A stretch of DNA of 64,000 nt. Origin: Streptomyces termitum (GTDB lineage Bacteria > Actinomycetota > Actinomycetes > Streptomycetales > Streptomycetaceae). This document shows positions 49,608 to 60,350 of this stretch, in pieces (position 1 is the stretch's first letter; the number at the start of each line of letters is the position of its first letter). Location of the stretch: positions 1 to 64,000 of the forward strand of contig NZ_BMUL01000020.1 in NCBI RefSeq assembly GCF_014650175.1, given 5' to 3'. A program made the translations under genes and the position numbers. The notes below the pieces were generated by a model that was not told the origin of the DNA, did no database searches, and saw only the letters and a program-made list of their open reading frames with translations.

Positions 49608-50675
49608 CTACCGCGCGTAGTCGCCCACCAGCTCGGCGCCGGAGGGCTTGTCGCCGCGCTCGGTGATCTCGCCGGCGACCCAGGCGTCGAGCCCCCGGTC
49701 GGCCAGCGTCGTCAGGGCCGCGTCGACCGACTCGGCGGGGACGACGGCCATCATGCCGACGCCCATGTTGAGGGTCTTCTCCAGCTCCAGGCGCTCCACC
49801 CGGCCGGCGGTGCCGACCAGGTCGAAGATCGCGCCCGGGGTCCAGGTGGAGCGGTCCACGGTGGCGTGCAGCCCGTCCGGGACGACCCGGGCGAGGTTGG
49901 CCGCGAGGCCGCCGCCGGTGATGTGGCTGTAGGCGTGCACCTCGGTGGTCCGGGTGAGCGCCAGGCAGTCCAGCGAGTAGATCCGGGTGGGCTCCAGGAG
50001 CTCCTCGCCGAGGGTCCGGCCCAGCTCCTCGACCTGCTGGTCGAGGCGCATCCCGGCGCGGTCGAAGACCACGTGCCGGACGAGCGAGTACCCGTTGGAG
50101 TGAAGACCCGAGGAGGCCATGGCGATGACCGCGTCCCCCGTACGGATGCGGTCGGGGCCCAGCAGGCGGTCGTGCTCCACCACGCCGGTGCCCGCGCCGG
50201 CGACGTCGAAGTCGTCCGGGCCGAGGAGGCCCGGGTGCTCCGCCGTCTCGCCGCCGACCAGGGCGCAGCCGGCCAGGACGCAGCCCTCGGCGATGCCCTT
50301 GACGATGGCGGCGACCCGCTCCGGGTGGACCTTGCCCACACAGATGTAGTCGGTCATGAAGAGCGGCTCGGCGCCGCAGACGACGATGTCGTCCATGACC
50401 ATGGCGACCAGGTCGTGGCCGATGGTGTCGTACACGCCCATCTGGCGGGCGATGTCGACCTTCGTGCCGACGCCGTCGGTGGCCGAGGCGAGCAGCGGAC
50501 GCTCATAGCGCTTGAGGGCGGAGGCGTCGAAGAGGCCGGCGAAACCGCCGAGGCCGCCGAGGACCTCGGGGCGCTGCGTCTTCTTCACCCACTCCTTCAT
50601 CAGCTCGACGGCGCGGTCGCCCGCCTCGATGTCGACGCCCGCAGAGGCGTAGCTGGCACCGGTGGTCTCAGACAT
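49608..50675 (-). CDS. purM: Phosphoribosylformylglycinamidine cyclo-ligase
   Basis: PurM (AIR synthetase) closes the imidazole ring of purines using ATP, fifth step of the pathway. The 355-residue product has 'YASAGVDIEAGDRAVELMKE' at the N-terminus, 'DGVGTKVDIA', 'MVMDDIVVCGAEPLFMTDY' and 'LVGGETAEHPGLL'. These are the nucleotide and metal motifs of the PurM superfamily. It follows purF by 45 bp on the same strand, so the two form an operon ending at a strong hairpin. Confidence 0.97.
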   Translation of the reverse strand: MSETTGASYASAGVDIEAGDRAVELMKEWVKKTQRPEVLGGLGGFAGLFDASALKRYERPLLASATDGVGTKVDIARQMGVYDTIGHDLVAMVMDDIVVCGAEPLFMTDYICVGKVHPERVAAIVKGIAEGCVLAGCALVGGETAEHPGLLGPDDFDVAGAGTGVVEHDRLLGPDRIRTGDAVIAMASSGLHSNGYSLVRHVVFDRAGMRLDQQVEELGRTLGEELLEPTRIYSLDCLALTRTTEVHAYSHITGGGLAANLARVVPDGLHATVDRSTWTPGAIFDLVGTAGRVERLELEKTLNMGVGMMAVVPAESVDAALTTLADRGLDAWVAGEITERGDKPSGAELVGDYAR

Positions 50676-50720
50676 GGTGTGAGAGCTTTCGTGTCGTCAC
50701 TGCGGGGGTGCAGCGGGGGC

Positions 50721-52247
50721 TCACGGACGGCGGAGTGCCTCGGAGGCCGCGGTGGCCGCCGGACCGGCGGCCAGCTCGGTCTCCAGGAGCTGCTTGCCGA
50801 GCAGCTCCGGGTCGGGCAGCTCCATCGGGTACTCGCCGTCGAAGCAGGCACGGCAGAGGTTCGGCTTCTGGATGGTGGTCGCCTCGATCATCCCGTCGAG
50901 GGAGATGTACGAGAGCGAGTCCGCGCCCAGCGACTTGCCGATCTCCTCGATGGACATGCCGTTGGCGATCAGCTCCGCGCGGGTGGCGAAGTCGATGCCG
51001 AAGAAGCAGGGCCACTTGACCGGCGGCGAGGAGATCCGGATGTGGATCTCGGCCGCGCCGGCCTCGCGGAGCATCTTGACCAGGGCGCGCTGGGTGTTGC
51101 CGCGGACGATCGAGTCGTCGACGACCACCAGGCGCTTGCCCTTGATGACGTCCTTGAGGGGGTTCAGCTTGAGCCGGATGCCGAGCTGGCGGATGGTCTG
51201 CGAGGGCTGGATGAAGGTGCGGCCCACATAGGCGTTCTTCACCAGGCCGGCGCCGAAGGGGATGCCGGACGCCTCCGCGTAGCCGATGGCGGCGGGGGTG
51301 CCGGACTCCGGCGTCGCTATGACCAGGTCGGCCTCGACGGGCGCCTCCTTCGCGAGGCGGCGGCCCATCTCCACGCGGGAGAGGTACACGTTCCGGCCGG
51401 CGATGTCGGTGTCCGGGCGGGCCAGGTACACGTACTCGAAGACACAGCCCTTGGGCTTCGCTTCCGCGAATCGCGAGGTGCGCATGCCGTTCTCGTCGAT
51501 CGCGATGAGCTCGCCCGGCTCGACCTCGCGGACGAAGGTCGCGCCGCAGATGTCGAGGGCGGCGGTCTCCGAGGCGACCACCCAGCCGCGCTCCAGCCGG
51601 CCGAGGACCAGCGGGCGGATGCCCTGCGGGTCGCGGGCGGCGTAGAGCGTGTGCTCGTCCATGAAGACGAGGGAGAAGGCGCCCCGGACCTCGGGGAGGA
51701 CCTTCGTGGCCGCCTGCTCGATGGTGAGCGGCTTGCCGTCCTCGTCCGCCTGGCCCGCGAGGAGCGCGGTGACCAGGTCGGTGTCGTTGGTGGCGGCGAC
51801 CTGGGTGGCGCGGCCGTCCTTCTTGGGAAGGGCGGCGACCATCTCGGCCAGCCGCGCCGTGTTCACCAGGTTGCCGTTGTGGCCGAGCGCCAGGGACCCG
51901 TGGGCGGTGGCCCGGAAGGTCGGCTGGGCGTTCTCCCACACGGAGGCCCCGGTGGTCGAGTAGCGGGCGTGACCGACCGCGATATGACCCTGGAGGGAAC
52001 CGAGAGAGGTCTCGTCGAAGACCTGGGACACGAGGCCCATGTCCTTGAAGACGAGGATCTGGGAGCCGTTGCTGACCGCGATTCCCGCGGATTCCTGACC
52101 CCGATGCTGGAGGGCGTAGAGCCCGAAGTACGTGAGCTTTGCGACCTCTTCACCCGGAGCCCAGACACCGAAGACGCCACACGCGTCCTGGGGGCCTTTC
52201 TCGCCGGGGAGCAGGTCGTGATTGAGTCGACCGTCACCACGTGGCAC
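50721..52247 (-). CDS. purF: Amidophosphoribosyltransferase
   Basis: PurF starts purine synthesis by transferring glutamine nitrogen to PRPP. The 508-residue product has a 22-residue propeptide and then Cys23 in 'DACGVFGVW', the N-terminal glutaminase nucleophile exposed after processing. The PRPP loop 'LVVVDDSIVRGNT' is in the C-terminal half. Four cysteines for an iron-sulfur cluster are plausible: 'PVKWPCFFGID' and 'NLCRACFDGEYP' supply three of the typical positions. The GTG at 52247 precedes the propeptide. It is upstream of purM in the same unit. Confidence 0.96.
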   Translation of the reverse strand: MPRGDGRLNHDLLPGEKGPQDACGVFGVWAPGEEVAKLTYFGLYALQHRGQESAGIAVSNGSQILVFKDMGLVSQVFDETSLGSLQGHIAVGHARYSTTGASVWENAQPTFRATAHGSLALGHNGNLVNTARLAEMVAALPKKDGRATQVAATNDTDLVTALLAGQADEDGKPLTIEQAATKVLPEVRGAFSLVFMDEHTLYAARDPQGIRPLVLGRLERGWVVASETAALDICGATFVREVEPGELIAIDENGMRTSRFAEAKPKGCVFEYVYLARPDTDIAGRNVYLSRVEMGRRLAKEAPVEADLVIATPESGTPAAIGYAEASGIPFGAGLVKNAYVGRTFIQPSQTIRQLGIRLKLNPLKDVIKGKRLVVVDDSIVRGNTQRALVKMLREAGAAEIHIRISSPPVKWPCFFGIDFATRAELIANGMSIEEIGKSLGADSLSYISLDGMIEATTIQKPNLCRACFDGEYPMELPDPELLGKQLLETELAAGPAATAASEALRRP

Positions 52248-52489
52248 GTCTTCGAGTCTAGGGGACCTCGACCACTGGTCCGAATTGGGGATACGGAGCG
52301 TAGGCGCCGCTCGTACGTTCGCACCAAAAGATCGTCGCGAACTTGGAGGGGCCTACAAGCCAGGCGCGATAAGGGCTCCGGGCCCCGGGAGCCGGCCCGG
52401 ACACCCGCCCGTACCAGCCCCCAGGACCGCCCGCGATGTGACGCAGAACGCAGTCCCGGGCCCTGTCCGGAGGGTGTCCGGCGCGTGGA

Positions 52490-53359
52490 CTACGCGCGTG
52501 GACCGGCCTGTTCCGCACCCTCGGCGCGGGCCGTCAGCCCCTCCCCCGAGGCATCGGTGAGCGTCAGGACGCGGCCCTCGATCCGGTACGTGAGGGGGCG
52601 GCCGTCGAGGAGCGCGTAGAGCTTCGTCTCCAGACCCATCTGGGGGCTCGCGCACATCATCCGGGTGGTCGCGGCCGGGCCCTCGACCACGAGGGTCCGG
52701 GCCCGCTCGTCGACCTCGGCCGCCGCCGAGAAGTTGTTGCACCCGAGGTTGCCGGTCGTCCGGCCGTCCGCGCCCACCGTGAACCGGGCCTTCTCCCCGC
52801 TGCCCGCCGGGAGCGAGGAGACCGACTCCTTCGCGACCAGGCCGTCGATCCGCCAGACCGTGCCGCGCAGCGGGGCCGGCGGCACGGCGGGCGCGGCCGC
52901 CAGCTCCAGCCGCTTCGCCCCGTCCAGGGAAGCGAGGGTCAGGGCGCCGTCCTTCAGCTCGCCGTCCAGTCCGCCCCCCGGAGCGCCGCCGAGCGCCGCC
53001 AGGAAGGCGGCCTCGAACCGCTGCCGGTCCGCCGGGCAGCCCTTCTCCGTGACCTCCACCGGCCCGACGGTCAGCCGCCGTCCGGACAGCCCGGCCTTCG
53101 CCCCGAAGTCGTTGCACCCCGTGCTCCCGCGCACCCGGCCGTCCGCCGTGAACTCGACCAGCGTCCCTTCCGGGGCCGCCGAGCGGGTCCCGTCGACGGT
53201 GACGGCCCCGACGGTCCACCGGGTGCCGGTGACCGGGAGGTCCGGATCGGGGGCGCCGCCCGCGCCCCCGCCCGCGCCCTGGCCGCAGGCGGCCAGCAGG
53301 AGGACGAGCGGGGCCGCCAGCAGGGCGGAGGCTTCGAGGGTGCGGCGCGGCTTCGGCAT
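52490..53359 (-). CDS. Lipoprotein with two META/HslJ domains
   Basis: The 289-residue product has a lipoprotein signal ending 'LLLAACGQG' with Cys25. Two copies of a META-type domain follow: 'GTRWTVGAVTVDG' to about 150 and 'GTVWRIDGLVAKES' to about 270. Each has the conserved 'GSTGCNDFGAKA' or 'GNLGCNNFSAAA' and a distal cysteine. META domains occur in heat-shock protein HslJ and in Leishmania virulence factors; molecular function is unclear. The gene is divergent in theme from the purine genes around it but on the same strand. The 242-bp gap before purF suggests separate transcription. Confidence 0.88.
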   Translation of the reverse strand: MPKPRRTLEASALLAAPLVLLLAACGQGAGGGAGGAPDPDLPVTGTRWTVGAVTVDGTRSAAPEGTLVEFTADGRVRGSTGCNDFGAKAGLSGRRLTVGPVEVTEKGCPADRQRFEAAFLAALGGAPGGGLDGELKDGALTLASLDGAKRLELAAAPAVPPAPLRGTVWRIDGLVAKESVSSLPAGSGEKARFTVGADGRTTGNLGCNNFSAAAEVDERARTLVVEGPAATTRMMCASPQMGLETKLYALLDGRPLTYRIEGRVLTLTDASGEGLTARAEGAEQAGPRA

Positions 53360-53415
53360 GCCGGTGGGACGCGGCGGGGGACGGCGGGGTTCCCTCCGCC
53401 GGACGATCCCCCCGT

Positions 53416-54204
53416 TCAGCCCATCACGGGCAGGAAGGCCGTGAGGTCGGCGCGCTCTCCACTGGCGGCGACCCGGGCGGCGTCATGGGCCTCGGCCCAG
53501 GTCGTCCGGCCGGTGGCGAGGCGGATCCAGGTGAGGGGGTCGGTCTCGACGACGTTCGGCGGGGTGCCCCGGGTGTGCCGGGGGCCCTCCACGCACTGCA
53601 CCACGGCGTACGGGGGGACGCGGACCTCCACCGCGCCGCCGGGGGCCCTGGCCGCGAGGGCGTCGGCGAGAAGCCGGGTGGCGGCGGCGAGCGCCTGCCG
53701 GTCGTGGGGGACGGCGGTGCCGGTGGCGGCGGCCAGGTCGTCGGTGTGGACGACGAGCTCGACGGTGCGGGTGACGAGGAAGTCGGCGAGGGTCATGGCG
53801 CCGAAGCGGGTCGGCACGAGGCGGTCCCCGTCCGCGCCGGCGACCAGCTCCTCGTACCGCCCGGCGGTGTGCGCGTACAGGGCCGGGAGGTCGGCGGGGC
53901 CCGCGGCGCGGGTGTCCTCGTCGATGCGGGCGGCGGCGGTCGCGGTGGCGGCGGGCCAGTCGGGCAGGAGCAGCTCGCGGCGGGCGGGCTCGGGGCCCTC
54001 CAGCCCCCGGACGACCGCGCCGAGGGCCGCGGCCAGGTGCCCGGCCAGGTCCCGCACGGTCCAGGCGCCGAGCCGGGTCGGGGCGTCGAGGGCCTCCGGC
54101 GGCAGCGCGAGCACCGCGTCCCGCACGTGCCCGAACTGGGCGGACACGGCGGTCCGGATCTTCACGGGGTCGTAGCTGCGGGCGCGTTTCCTGGCAGGAG
54201 GCAT
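53416..54204 (-). CDS. Maleylpyruvate isomerase-like mycothiol-dependent protein with sterol-carrier-like tail
   Basis: The 262-residue protein has a DinB-like four-helix N-domain with candidate metal-binding histidines in 'VRDLAGHLAAALG' and 'ELVVHTDDLAAATG'. This is the pattern of mycothiol-dependent isomerases. Its C-terminal part (about 180-262) is of the sterol-carrier-like type ('DPLTWIRLATGRTTW'). Actinobacteria use such proteins in thiol-dependent detoxification. The substrate is unknown. A lysine/arginine-rich N-terminus (MPPARKRARSYD) precedes the domain. Confidence 0.8.
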   Translation of the reverse strand: MPPARKRARSYDPVKIRTAVSAQFGHVRDAVLALPPEALDAPTRLGAWTVRDLAGHLAAALGAVVRGLEGPEPARRELLLPDWPAATATAAARIDEDTRAAGPADLPALYAHTAGRYEELVAGADGDRLVPTRFGAMTLADFLVTRTVELVVHTDDLAAATGTAVPHDRQALAAATRLLADALAARAPGGAVEVRVPPYAVVQCVEGPRHTRGTPPNVVETDPLTWIRLATGRTTWAEAHDAARVAASGERADLTAFLPVMG

Positions 54205-54213
54205 GCGCCGAGG

Positions 54214-55356
54214 CTAGCGCTCCGGTACGACACCTCCCGGACGCCGGCGAGGGCGGTCGATCCGGCCGGCGGGACGGGCGTCTTCCGGGGCCGGAGTCGG
54301 GGACTGGGCCTCGGCCTGGGTCTGGGGCGGGGTCGGGGACTGGGTCTCGGCCGGGGGCTGGGACTGGGTCTCGGTCCGGGGCGGGGACGAGGCCGGGGGC
54401 CGGTCTTCGGTGGGGGTCGAGGTCTGGGCCTGCGCCTGGGCCGGGGCCCGGTCTTCAGCAAGGGTCGAGGTCTGGGCCGGGGCCCGGTCTTCGGTAGGGG
54501 TCGGGGCCTGCGCCGGGGGCCGGTCTTCGGTGGGGGGCGGCGGGGCGGTGAAGACCTCGCCGCCGCGCGGGACGCCGACGCCGCGCCAGGTGAACGGGAT
54601 GCCCGAGGCGGTGTCCGGGTCGGGGGCGTCCATCAGCTGGAAGTGGACGTGGGGCTCGCTGGAGTTGCCCGAGTTCCCGCAGGCGGCGAGCAGCTGCCCG
54701 GCCGCGACCCGGTCCCCGGGCCGGACCCGCAGCGAGCCGCGCCGCAGGTGGGCGTAGAGCGCGTACGTCCCGTCGCCGAGGTCGAGGACCAGGTGGTTGC
54801 CCGTCACCTGGCTCACTCCCGCGACCGCGCGCACCAGGGACTCCACGACCAGGAGGTACAGCAGACCGGGGAGCGAGGAGCGCGCCCGGTGGTCGCGCAG
54901 GCGGTCCTCGGCGCGCACGACGGTCCCGTCCGCCACCGCGAACAGCGGCGCGCCGAAGGCCGGGTATGCCTCCGGGCGGCGGGCAGGCGGCCCGAACCAG
55001 GCGAAGGCGGGCCGGGGCCGGTCCGGGTCCTCGGCGGTGATGTCGATCGCGTACGCCTGCCCGTATGCCCGGGTGCCGTGGCTGGGGACCCGGTCGGCCG
55101 GGCTGTTCAGCGCGGACCAGGTCCCGGCGACCGGCGGCGCCACCTCGACCGGTCCGCGCGCCACCGCGGCGGCCTCGGCACGGCGGGCCGTCAGCGACAG
55201 GCCCGTGCCGAGCAGGACGGCGGCGACGGCGGGCAGCCAGCCCGCGGCGTAGGAGTACGGGAGGTCGACCAGGAGGGAGGCGAGCGCCTGGGCGACGAAG
55301 ACGGCCCAGAGGAGGCGGTGGAGGACGGAGCAGACCTTGCGCGGGGACGTGACCAT
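54214..55356 (-). CDS. Membrane-bound M23-family peptidase with repetitive tail
   Basis: The 380-residue product has two N-terminal membrane segments (about 10-55) and a LytM-like domain (about 85-260). It contains 'PSHGTRAYGQAYAIDI', 'LVLDLGDGTYALYAHL' and 'SSEPHVHFQLMDAPD', supplying the zinc ligands. After about 280 the chain is a Pro/Thr/Glu repeat region built from (T/A)EDR(P/A)PAQ units and TQSP units. It probably trims peptidoglycan at the membrane. ATG 55356 has AGAGGAG about six bases upstream; upstream frame is shadow. It follows the ArsR-type regulator by 41 bp, so they form a two-gene unit. Confidence 0.85.
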   Translation of the reverse strand: MVTSPRKVCSVLHRLLWAVFVAQALASLLVDLPYSYAAGWLPAVAAVLLGTGLSLTARRAEAAAVARGPVEVAPPVAGTWSALNSPADRVPSHGTRAYGQAYAIDITAEDPDRPRPAFAWFGPPARRPEAYPAFGAPLFAVADGTVVRAEDRLRDHRARSSLPGLLYLLVVESLVRAVAGVSQVTGNHLVLDLGDGTYALYAHLRRGSLRVRPGDRVAAGQLLAACGNSGNSSEPHVHFQLMDAPDPDTASGIPFTWRGVGVPRGGEVFTAPPPPTEDRPPAQAPTPTEDRAPAQTSTLAEDRAPAQAQAQTSTPTEDRPPASSPPRTETQSQPPAETQSPTPPQTQAEAQSPTPAPEDARPAGRIDRPRRRPGGVVPER

Positions 55357-55397
55357 GACCTTCTCCTCTGTCGGGACCACTCGGTCGGGGAGCGCGT

Positions 55398-55922
55398 TCA
55401 GCGGCGGGCGGCCGCGAGGACGACCAGCAGGGGGACGACTCTCTCCGGGGGGACCTCGTGGTGGGCGCGGCCGGCCGCGCGGAGCCAGCCCGCGGCGGTG
55501 AGCTGGCGCAGGTGGTGGTAGATCTGCCCGGTGGTGCCGAGGTCCTCGAGTCCGGACAGCTCGGCCGCCGTGCGCCGCCCGCCGAGGATCTCGCGCAGCA
55601 GCCGGAGCCGTACCGGATGGCCGAGGGCGGCGAGGGACTCGGCGGGGCCCTCCTCGTCGAGGAGGTCGGCGGTGAGGGCGCCGGTCTGCCACTCGTACCG
55701 CTCCCCGGTGGGGAGGCGGACGGCCCCGGTGTAGAGGACCCCGCCGTCGGGGCCGCCGCTCGCCGCCAGGCGGTCCTTCCAGCCGTCGAGGGCCCAGAAG
55801 TCGCCCTCGTACTCCGCGGCCGGAGGCGGGGGCGCGGGGGATTCCAGGGCCGCGACACGGGCTTCCAGCGCGGTGAGGCGCTCCGCCAGCCCGGTCCCGT
55901 CCCGTTCCGTACGCGTTTCCAT
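55398..55922 (-). CDS. ArsR-type winged-helix regulator
   Basis: The 174-residue product has a short coiled N-terminus ('LAERLTALEARVAALE'). The ArsR-like DNA-binding domain is in the second half (about 95-165): 'LAALGHPVRLRLLREILGGR', 'LEDLGTTGQIYHHLRQL'. No metal-binding cysteines are seen. It precedes the M23 peptidase gene and is the likely controller of that pair. ATG 55922 lies seven bases after a -10-like TAATCT, which implies a leaderless message; GTG 55928 is two codons upstream. Confidence 0.85.
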   Translation of the reverse strand: METRTERDGTGLAERLTALEARVAALESPAPPPPAAEYEGDFWALDGWKDRLAASGGPDGGVLYTGAVRLPTGERYEWQTGALTADLLDEEGPAESLAALGHPVRLRLLREILGGRRTAAELSGLEDLGTTGQIYHHLRQLTAAGWLRAAGRAHHEVPPERVVPLLVVLAAARR

Positions 55923-55958
55923 AATCACGAGATTACGCTATTACGCCGATCCGTACAA
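55922..55958 (-). promoter_or_regulatory. Leaderless promoter with operator at the arsR-type gene
   Basis: On the minus strand TTGTAC (55958-55953), 17 bases, TAATCT (55935-55930) would place the transcript start at the ATG (55922). The palindrome TAATC-ACGA-GATTA (55922-55935) covers the -10 and the start codon. A direct repeat GCGTAAT lies just upstream. This arrangement suits tight autorepression. Confidence 0.6.
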
Positions 55959-56025
55959 CGGGGTACGGGAAAACCCCCGCCCTCTCGGGACGGGGGTTCT
56001 CTCGTGGGACGGGAGGGACGGTCCG

Positions 56026-58274
<2,249 letters not shown>

Positions 58275-58275
<1 letters not shown>

Positions 58276-58955
58276 CAGGCGTTGACCAGCTTCTTGAGGA
58301 TCGAGGTGAAGAAACCGAGGCCGTCGGTCTTGCCGGTGCCGATCAGCGGCTCCACGGCGTGCTCGGGGTGCGGCATGAGGCCGACCACGTTGCCCGCGGC
58401 GTTGGTGATGCCGGCGATGTCACGGAGCGAGCCGTTCGGGTTCACGTCCAGGTAGCGGAACGCGACCCGGCCCTCGGCCTCCAGCTCGTCGAGCACCCGC
58501 TCGTCGGCGACGTACCGGCCGTCCATGTTCTTGAGCGGGACCTCGATCTCCTGCCCCCGGACGTAGTCCGAGGTCCAGGCGGTCTCCGCGTTCTCCACCC
58601 GCAGCTTCTGGTCGCGGCAGATGAAGTGGAGGTGGTTGTTGCGCAGCATCGCGCCCGGCAGCAGGTGGGCCTCGGTGAGGATCTGGAAGCCGTTGCAGAT
58701 GCCGAGGACGGGCATGCCCGCCTTCGCCTGCTCGATGATCGTCTCCATCACCGGCGAGAAGCGGGAGATGGCGCCGGCCCGCAGGTAGTCGCCGTAGGAG
58801 AAGCCGCCGGCGAGGACCACGGCGTCGACCTGCTTGAGGTCCTTGTCGCGGTGCCACAGCGAGACGGGCTCGGCGCCCGCGAGACGGGCGGCGCGCAGCG
58901 CGTCCTGGTCGTCGAGCGTGCCGGGGAAGGTGACGACGCCGATGCGAGCGGTCAC
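58275..58955 (-). CDS. purQ: FGAM synthase glutaminase subunit PurQ
   Basis: The 226-residue class I glutamine amidotransferase has Cys87 in 'MPVLGICNGFQIL'. 'VVLAGGFSYGDYLRAGA' precedes it, and the His-Glu pair lies in 'LMPHPEHAVEPLIG' near the C-terminus. It releases ammonia for PurL. The GTG start at 58955 overlaps the purS stop (GTGA) and the stop overlaps purL, so it is a tightly coupled three-gene unit. Confidence 0.97.
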
Positions 58956-59197
58956 GACTCGACCTTCACGACGAAGTCTTCGATCACGGTGTTGGCAAGG
59001 AAGGTTTCGGCCATCTCATGGATGCGGGCGAGGGCGGCGTCGTCGACCGGTCCCTCCACCTCCAGCTCGAAGCGCTTCCCCTGACGGACGTCGGCGATTC
59101 CGGCGAACCCGAGGCGGGGCAGTGCACGCTGCACCGCCTGTCCCTGCGGGTCGAGGATCTCCGGCTTGAGCATGACGTCGACTACGACGCGTGCCAC
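58952..59197 (-). CDS. purS: FGAM synthase subunit PurS
   Basis: This 81-residue ferredoxin-like subunit bridges PurL and PurQ. The sequence reads 'VVVDVMLKPEILDPQGQAVQ', then 'FEGPV'-like acidic stretch and 'MAETFLANTVIEDFVVKVE', both typical of the family. The GTG at 59197 has GGGAG five bases upstream, whereas the GTG at 59203 overlaps that ribosome site, so the shorter form is chosen. It is the first gene of purSQL and divergent from the lsr2-like gene. Confidence 0.95.
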   Translation of the reverse strand: MARVVVDVMLKPEILDPQGQAVQRALPRLGFAGIADVRQGKRFELEVEGPVDDAALARIHEMAETFLANTVIEDFVVKVES

Positions 59198-59574
59198 TGG
59201 CACTCCCGGTGGTGTGTTGCGTGGGCGGTTCCCTCAGCGTACCTGCCTCCAAATTCTACGCGGGTAGAGATCTGAAGGATCCTCCAAAAGCCCAGGAAGG
59301 AAGCCGGAACGATCAAGACCGGTACGCAAACCTCCGCCACCCGGCCCCACCGGCCGCCCCCACATGAAATGCGCGTGAAATATTGCACTCGCGATTGCCC
59401 GGGACACGCGGGGACAATTGCCAGGGCTTCACAATGCGACGCCGTGCGCTGTACAAATGTTTCCAGAGGCGGGCAGAATTGTCCCTGGACGGCCATAGGC
59501 CCGGCATCACCGCACGTCAGAGACGTACCCCAGTCTCCGATACGGCGGCGGGCCACAGGAAAGGACCGATATCC
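59198..59574. promoter_or_regulatory. Divergent control region between purS and the lsr2-like gene
   Basis: This 377-bp region is AT-richer than average, with ATGAAATGCGCGTGAAATATTGC near 59364-59386. A candidate promoter for the lsr2-like gene is TTCACA (59428-59433), 18 bp, TACAAA (59452-59457). It is flanked by a distant inverted repeat GGGACAATT (59411-59419) / AATTGTCCC (59477-59485). No purine-repressor site is recognised; actinobacteria lack a typical PurR. Confidence 0.4.
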
Positions 59575-59916
59575 GTGGCACAGCGAGTCGTGGTCACCCT
59601 CTCCGACGACATCGAGGGTGGAGCAGCAGCGGAAACGGTCGCCTTCGGCCTCGACGGGAAGATGTACGAGATCGACCTGAATGCTGCCAATGCAGAGAAA
59701 CTCCGCGAGGCCCTCGCCCCCTACCTCGCGGCCGGCCGGAAGCTCACCGGCAAGGCGGCCGCCGGTGTGACCGGAAGCACGGTCACCTACAAGCACACCG
59801 CCCTCGCCCCCGATCCGGCGGCGGTCCGCGCCTGGGCCCAGTCCAACAAGATGGACGTCCCCGCCCGGGGCCGCATCCCCAAGCGCGTGTACGAGGCGTT
59901 CCGCGAGGCGAGCTGA
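59575..59916 (+). CDS. Lsr2-like nucleoid-associated protein (LsrL type)
   Basis: The 113-residue product has the Lsr2 N-terminal dimerisation domain ('VVVTLSDDIEGGAAAETVAF', then 'GKMYEIDLNAANAEKLREAL'). The C-terminal DNA-binding domain ends 'ARGRIPKRVYEAF' with the AT-hook-like RGR. Lsr2 silences AT-rich and horizontally acquired genes. The position beside purS matches the paralogue I recall as LsrL (SCO4076), not the main lsr2. Start GTG 59575, with GGAAAGGA about ten bases upstream. The longer open frame upstream is not conserved. Confidence 0.93.
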   Translation: MAQRVVVTLSDDIEGGAAAETVAFGLDGKMYEIDLNAANAEKLREALAPYLAAGRKLTGKAAAGVTGSTVTYKHTALAPDPAAVRAWAQSNKMDVPARGRIPKRVYEAFREAS

Positions 59917-59937
59917 GGGTGTGGGGCGGGGCTCGTG

Positions 59938-59982
59938 GTGGATCCAGGATCGTGGATCCGGGATCCGGGATCCTGGATCCAC
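59938..59982 (+). terminator. GGATCC-rich hairpin after the lsr2-like gene
   Basis: Perfect 14-bp stem GTGGATCCAGGATC with its complement; the 17-nt loop holds two further GGATCC copies. It may act as a terminator 22 bases past the stop. The same GGATCC-based unit appears in the AfsR-like linker at 11.4 kb. Confidence 0.7.
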
Positions 59983-60063
59983 AGCGCGGCTCCCCGCACC
60001 TCCCCGCGCCCCCGGCCGGCCCCCGCCCCGGAGCCGATTTGCATTCCACCCCCGATGATCCGC

Positions 60064-60069
60064 TAGAGT
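60064..60069 (+). promoter_or_regulatory. -10 of the tRNA-Gly(UCC) promoter
   Basis: TAGAGT lies 51 bases before the tRNA, with TTGCAT (60039-60044) 19 bp upstream. The next tRNA has an identical TAGAGT (60229-60234) about 40 bases ahead of its 5' end, which supports both calls. Confidence 0.55.
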
Positions 60070-60119
60070 CTGGATCACGCCGAGGGGCAAGGCCGAAAAG
60101 CCGAGTCCCACGACAGCGT

Positions 60120-60191
60120 GCGGGTGTAGTTCAGTAGCAGAACAGCCCCCTTCCAGGGGGAAGGCGCAGTGTGCGATCCCTGTCACCCGCT
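60120..60191 (+). tRNA. tRNA-Gly (UCC) with atypical T-arm
   Basis: Acceptor GCGGGTG / CACCCGC, D-stem GTTC / GAAC, anticodon region CCCCC-TTCCA-GGGGG with UCC. The T-arm reads GCAGTGTGCGATCCCTGT, without the usual G-TTC motif and with a mismatch closing the loop. It looks functional by acceptor, D-arm and anticodon stem and by its promoter, but would score low in tRNA searches. Confidence 0.75.
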
Positions 60192-60272
60192 CTGCATCAC
60201 ACTTCCCGACCACTCCGGTGGATCAGGTAGAGTGGTGCTCGCACCGCCCGGTGAAAGCCGGTCGGGAGCAAT

Positions 60273-60345
60273 GCGGACGTGGCTCAGTTGGTAGAGCATC
60301 ACCTTGCCAAGGTGAGGGTCGCGAGTTCGAATCTCGTCGTCCGCT
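60273..60345 (+). tRNA. tRNA-Gly (GCC)
   Basis: Canonical cloverleaf: acceptor GCGGACG / CGTCCGC, anticodon loop TTGCCAA, T-arm GCGAG TTCGAAT CTCGT. It has its own TAGAGT promoter and a strong terminator behind it. Confidence 0.97.
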
Positions 60346-60350
60346 CAGGG

